From positions 1 to 15,084 of the forward strand of contig JAKOWQ010000399.1 of NCBI GenBank assembly GCA_029781465.1: a DNA stretch of 15,084 nt. Reading direction: 5' to 3'. Positions 14,233-15,084 of the stretch are shown one piece after another; within the stretch, counting starts at the first letter, position 1; every line of letters starts with the position of its first letter. Both the position numbers and the translations under genes were made by a program. The notes under the pieces were generated by a model, which was not told the origin of the DNA, made no database searches, and saw only the letters and a program-made list of their open reading frames with translations. The DNA is from Pseudomonadota bacterium. Its GTDB lineage: Bacteria > Pseudomonadota > Alphaproteobacteria > Sphingomonadales > Sphingomonadaceae.

Positions 14233-14966
14233 AGGACGCGGACGATATCGAGGCAGGTGTCGAGACCGACGAAATCGGCCAGCTCCAGCGGCCCCATCGG
14301 ATGGTTCAGGCCCAGCCGGCAACCCTTGTCGATATCGGCGATGTTGGCGGTGCCCTGGCCAAGCACGAAGACCGCCTCGTTGATCATCGGCAGGAGAATG
14401 CGGTTGACCACGAAGCCCGGCTCGTCCTCGGCCTGGACCACCTGCTTGTTCAGGCTCTCGGCAAAGGCGCGGGTGCGCGCGACGGTTTCCGCGCTGGTGG
14501 CAAGGCCGGGAATAACCTCGATCAGCCCCATCACCGGGACCGGATTGAAGAAATGCAGTCCGATGAAGCGCGCCGGATCGGGCGAGGATGTGGCCATGCG
14601 GGTGATCGGGATCGAGCTGGTGTTCGACGCCATGATCGCGTCTGCGCGCAGCACCTTGCCCGCTGCCTCGAAGATCTTGCGCTTGATTTCCTCGCGCTCG
14701 GTCGCGGCCTCGATGATAAGGTCGGCCTCGGCCATCGGGGCATAGTCGGCAACAGGGGTAACCCGCGAAAGCGCGGCCTGGGCCTCGTCCGGGGTGATCT
14801 TGCCGCGCCCCACCAGCTTGCCCAATGCGGCGTCGATCTTGGCCTTGCCAGCTTCGGCATGGGCCAGATCGAGATCGGAAAGCTGCACCTTGATCCCGAA
14901 CTGCGCGATGGTCTGGGCGATCCCCGTGCCCATCTGTCCCGCTCCGATCACACCGACAATCCGCAT
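14100..14966 (-). CDS. 3-hydroxybutyryl-CoA dehydrogenase, C-terminus replaced at a joint
   Basis: This NAD(P)-dependent enzyme interconverts acetoacetyl-CoA and (S)-3-hydroxybutyryl-CoA in beta-oxidation or butyrate-type pathways. VGVIGAGQMGTGIAQ (4-18) is the Rossmann motif. The catalytic set Ser117, His138, Glu150 and Asn188 (MASNTSSIP, IGLHFFNPVPVMGLIEVIPG, GFVVNRILLPMINEA) is complete, and the C-terminal domain begins normally (NHPMGPLELADFVGLDTCLD). After YRPAP (residue 258) the family continues to a tail ending near GRGFYDY, about 30 residues. Here 30 unrelated residues (from FDISPVRT) are read from the antisense of the sugar transferase, stopping at TGA 14102-14100. Native sequence therefore ends at about 14193. 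Start 14966 has AGGTGAGG just upstream. The gene is often called hbd or paaH; as read it is truncated and chimeric. Confidence 0.88.
   Translation of the reverse strand: MRIVGVIGAGQMGTGIAQTIAQFGIKVQLSDLDLAHAEAGKAKIDAALGKLVGRGKITPDEAQAALSRVTPVADYAPMAEADLIIEAATEREEIKRKIFEAAGKVLRADAIMASNTSSIPITRMATSSPDPARFIGLHFFNPVPVMGLIEVIPGLATSAETVARTRAFAESLNKQVVQAEDEPGFVVNRILLPMINEAVFVLGQGTANIADIDKGCRLGLNHPMGPLELADFVGLDTCLDIVRVLYNTTGDSKYRPAPFDISPVRTLNSWGSSSMLVRRIRRPTRVIR
14190..14193. other. Breakpoint joining two truncated genes
   Basis: Left of 14190 the plus strand follows the sugar transferase up to GEMS; right of 14193 the minus strand follows the dehydrogenase up to YRPAP. Neither gene continues across, and the uncertainty is about three bases. 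There is no insertion sequence, target duplication or extended microhomology. It is either a non-homologous rearrangement or a chimeric assembly. Confidence 0.8.
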
Positions 14967-14979
14967 CGCCTCACCTCTT

Positions 14980-14994
14980 CGCACTTGCAGCAAG
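14980..14994 (+). repeat. 15-base direct repeat, copy 2, containing a palindrome
   Basis: This is identical to 12953-12967 (CGCACTTGCAGCAAG) with the same 11-base perfect palindrome. It lies 14 bases upstream of the dehydrogenase ATG, immediately before that gene's Shine-Dalgarno, so it would fall in the 5' leader or promoter of the minus-strand gene. Confidence 0.7.
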
Positions 14995-15026
14995 AGCGGC
15001 TGGTTAGCGGCGATTTTCCGCCAAGG

Positions 15027-15084
15027 CTAGCGGTTTTGCCCCGGCACCCACAGCACATCGCCCTGGCCGGCGGCGTTGATCGCG
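15027..15084 (-). CDS. 3' end of an unidentified minus-strand gene
   Basis: On the minus strand one frame from the window edge reads AINAAGQGDVLWVPGQNR and ends in TAG (15029-15027), 60 bases before the dehydrogenase start. Composition and the GQGDV/WVPG run look protein-like, and the other two minus frames are Arg/Pro-rich shadows. Only 18 codons are visible and I do not recognise the protein. It would be the gene upstream of, and co-directional with, the dehydrogenase. Confidence 0.35.
   Translation of the reverse strand, partial: AINAAGQGDVLWVPGQNR

Noticed and set aside
12883..14322. Minus-strand open frame opposite the sugar transferase
   Set aside because: Antisense shadow that also crosses the breakpoint, with Arg/Gln/His-rich composition and no domain.
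1..15084. CRISPR array, tRNA, rRNA, insertion sequence or transposase
   Set aside because: No regularly spaced repeats, cloverleaf, rRNA-like stretches, transposase frames or target-site duplications were found by reading both strands.

Overview
The window is GC-rich chromosomal DNA, most probably from an alphaproteobacterium of the Sphingomonadales (Erythrobacteraceae/Novosphingobium-like). This placement is inferred from gene content and order: a DUF3576 lipoprotein, leuS, lptE and holA in one operon, a PhaB-type acetoacetyl-CoA reductase, a small RHH_4-type ribbon-helix-helix protein, and a LuxR-HTH/DUF4019 membrane protein. No rRNA, tRNA or CRISPR array was seen.

Layout. (1) 2-1195 (+): the 3' part of a TPR-sulfotransferase gene that starts outside the window. 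It converges on, and overlaps by 13 bases, galU (1183-2073, -). (2) murA (2200-3483, +) diverges from galU across a 126-base interval that holds three perfect palindromes. (3) 3484-6546 is a small accessory block. It contains a lone HsdR-N (PD-(D/E)XK) nuclease-like gene of visibly lower GC, a HigBA/RelE-type toxin-antitoxin pair on the minus strand with its own promoter, a ribbon-helix-helix gene, and a divergent HTH-TM-DUF4019 gene. The block ends in a cluster of GGTGaCACC inverted repeats. (4) phaB and a small exported protein with an outer-membrane-like C-terminus lie on the minus strand (6547-8103). (5) DUF3576 lipoprotein, leuS, lptE and holA form a tight plus-strand operon (8355-12925). 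lptE and holA start inside the stop codon of the gene before them (ATGA and GTGA overlaps). (6) A polyprenyl-phosphate sugar-1-phosphate transferase (+) and a 3-hydroxybutyryl-CoA dehydrogenase (-) run into each other at the right end.

Two anomalies stand out. First, leuS carries an in-frame TAG at codon 44 (9007-9009). It replaces the conserved Tyr of the PYPSG motif, six codons before the HIGH motif, while the remaining ~800 residues are intact. TAG is the normal stop of several other genes here, so recoding is unlikely. An essential gene in this state implies a sequencing error, a suppressor, or a second leuS copy. Second, at 14190-14193 the sugar transferase and the dehydrogenase both lose their C-termini at one abrupt joint, and each then reads into the other's antisense strand. 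That is the signature of a rearrangement breakpoint or an assembly chimera.

How the genes work together. galU (UDP-glucose), the sugar transferase and murA all supply cell-envelope glycan synthesis. lptE delivers LPS to the outer membrane. phaB and the dehydrogenase are C4 acyl-CoA enzymes (polyhydroxybutyrate/butyrate metabolism). The accessory block is the only part that looks like a defence or stress cargo region. No clearly new multi-gene system was identified. The regulatory layouts (operator inside the toxin promoter spacer, hairpin over the leuS ribosome binding site, possible pseudoknot over the nuclease ribosome binding site) are the most original sequence-level hypotheses.
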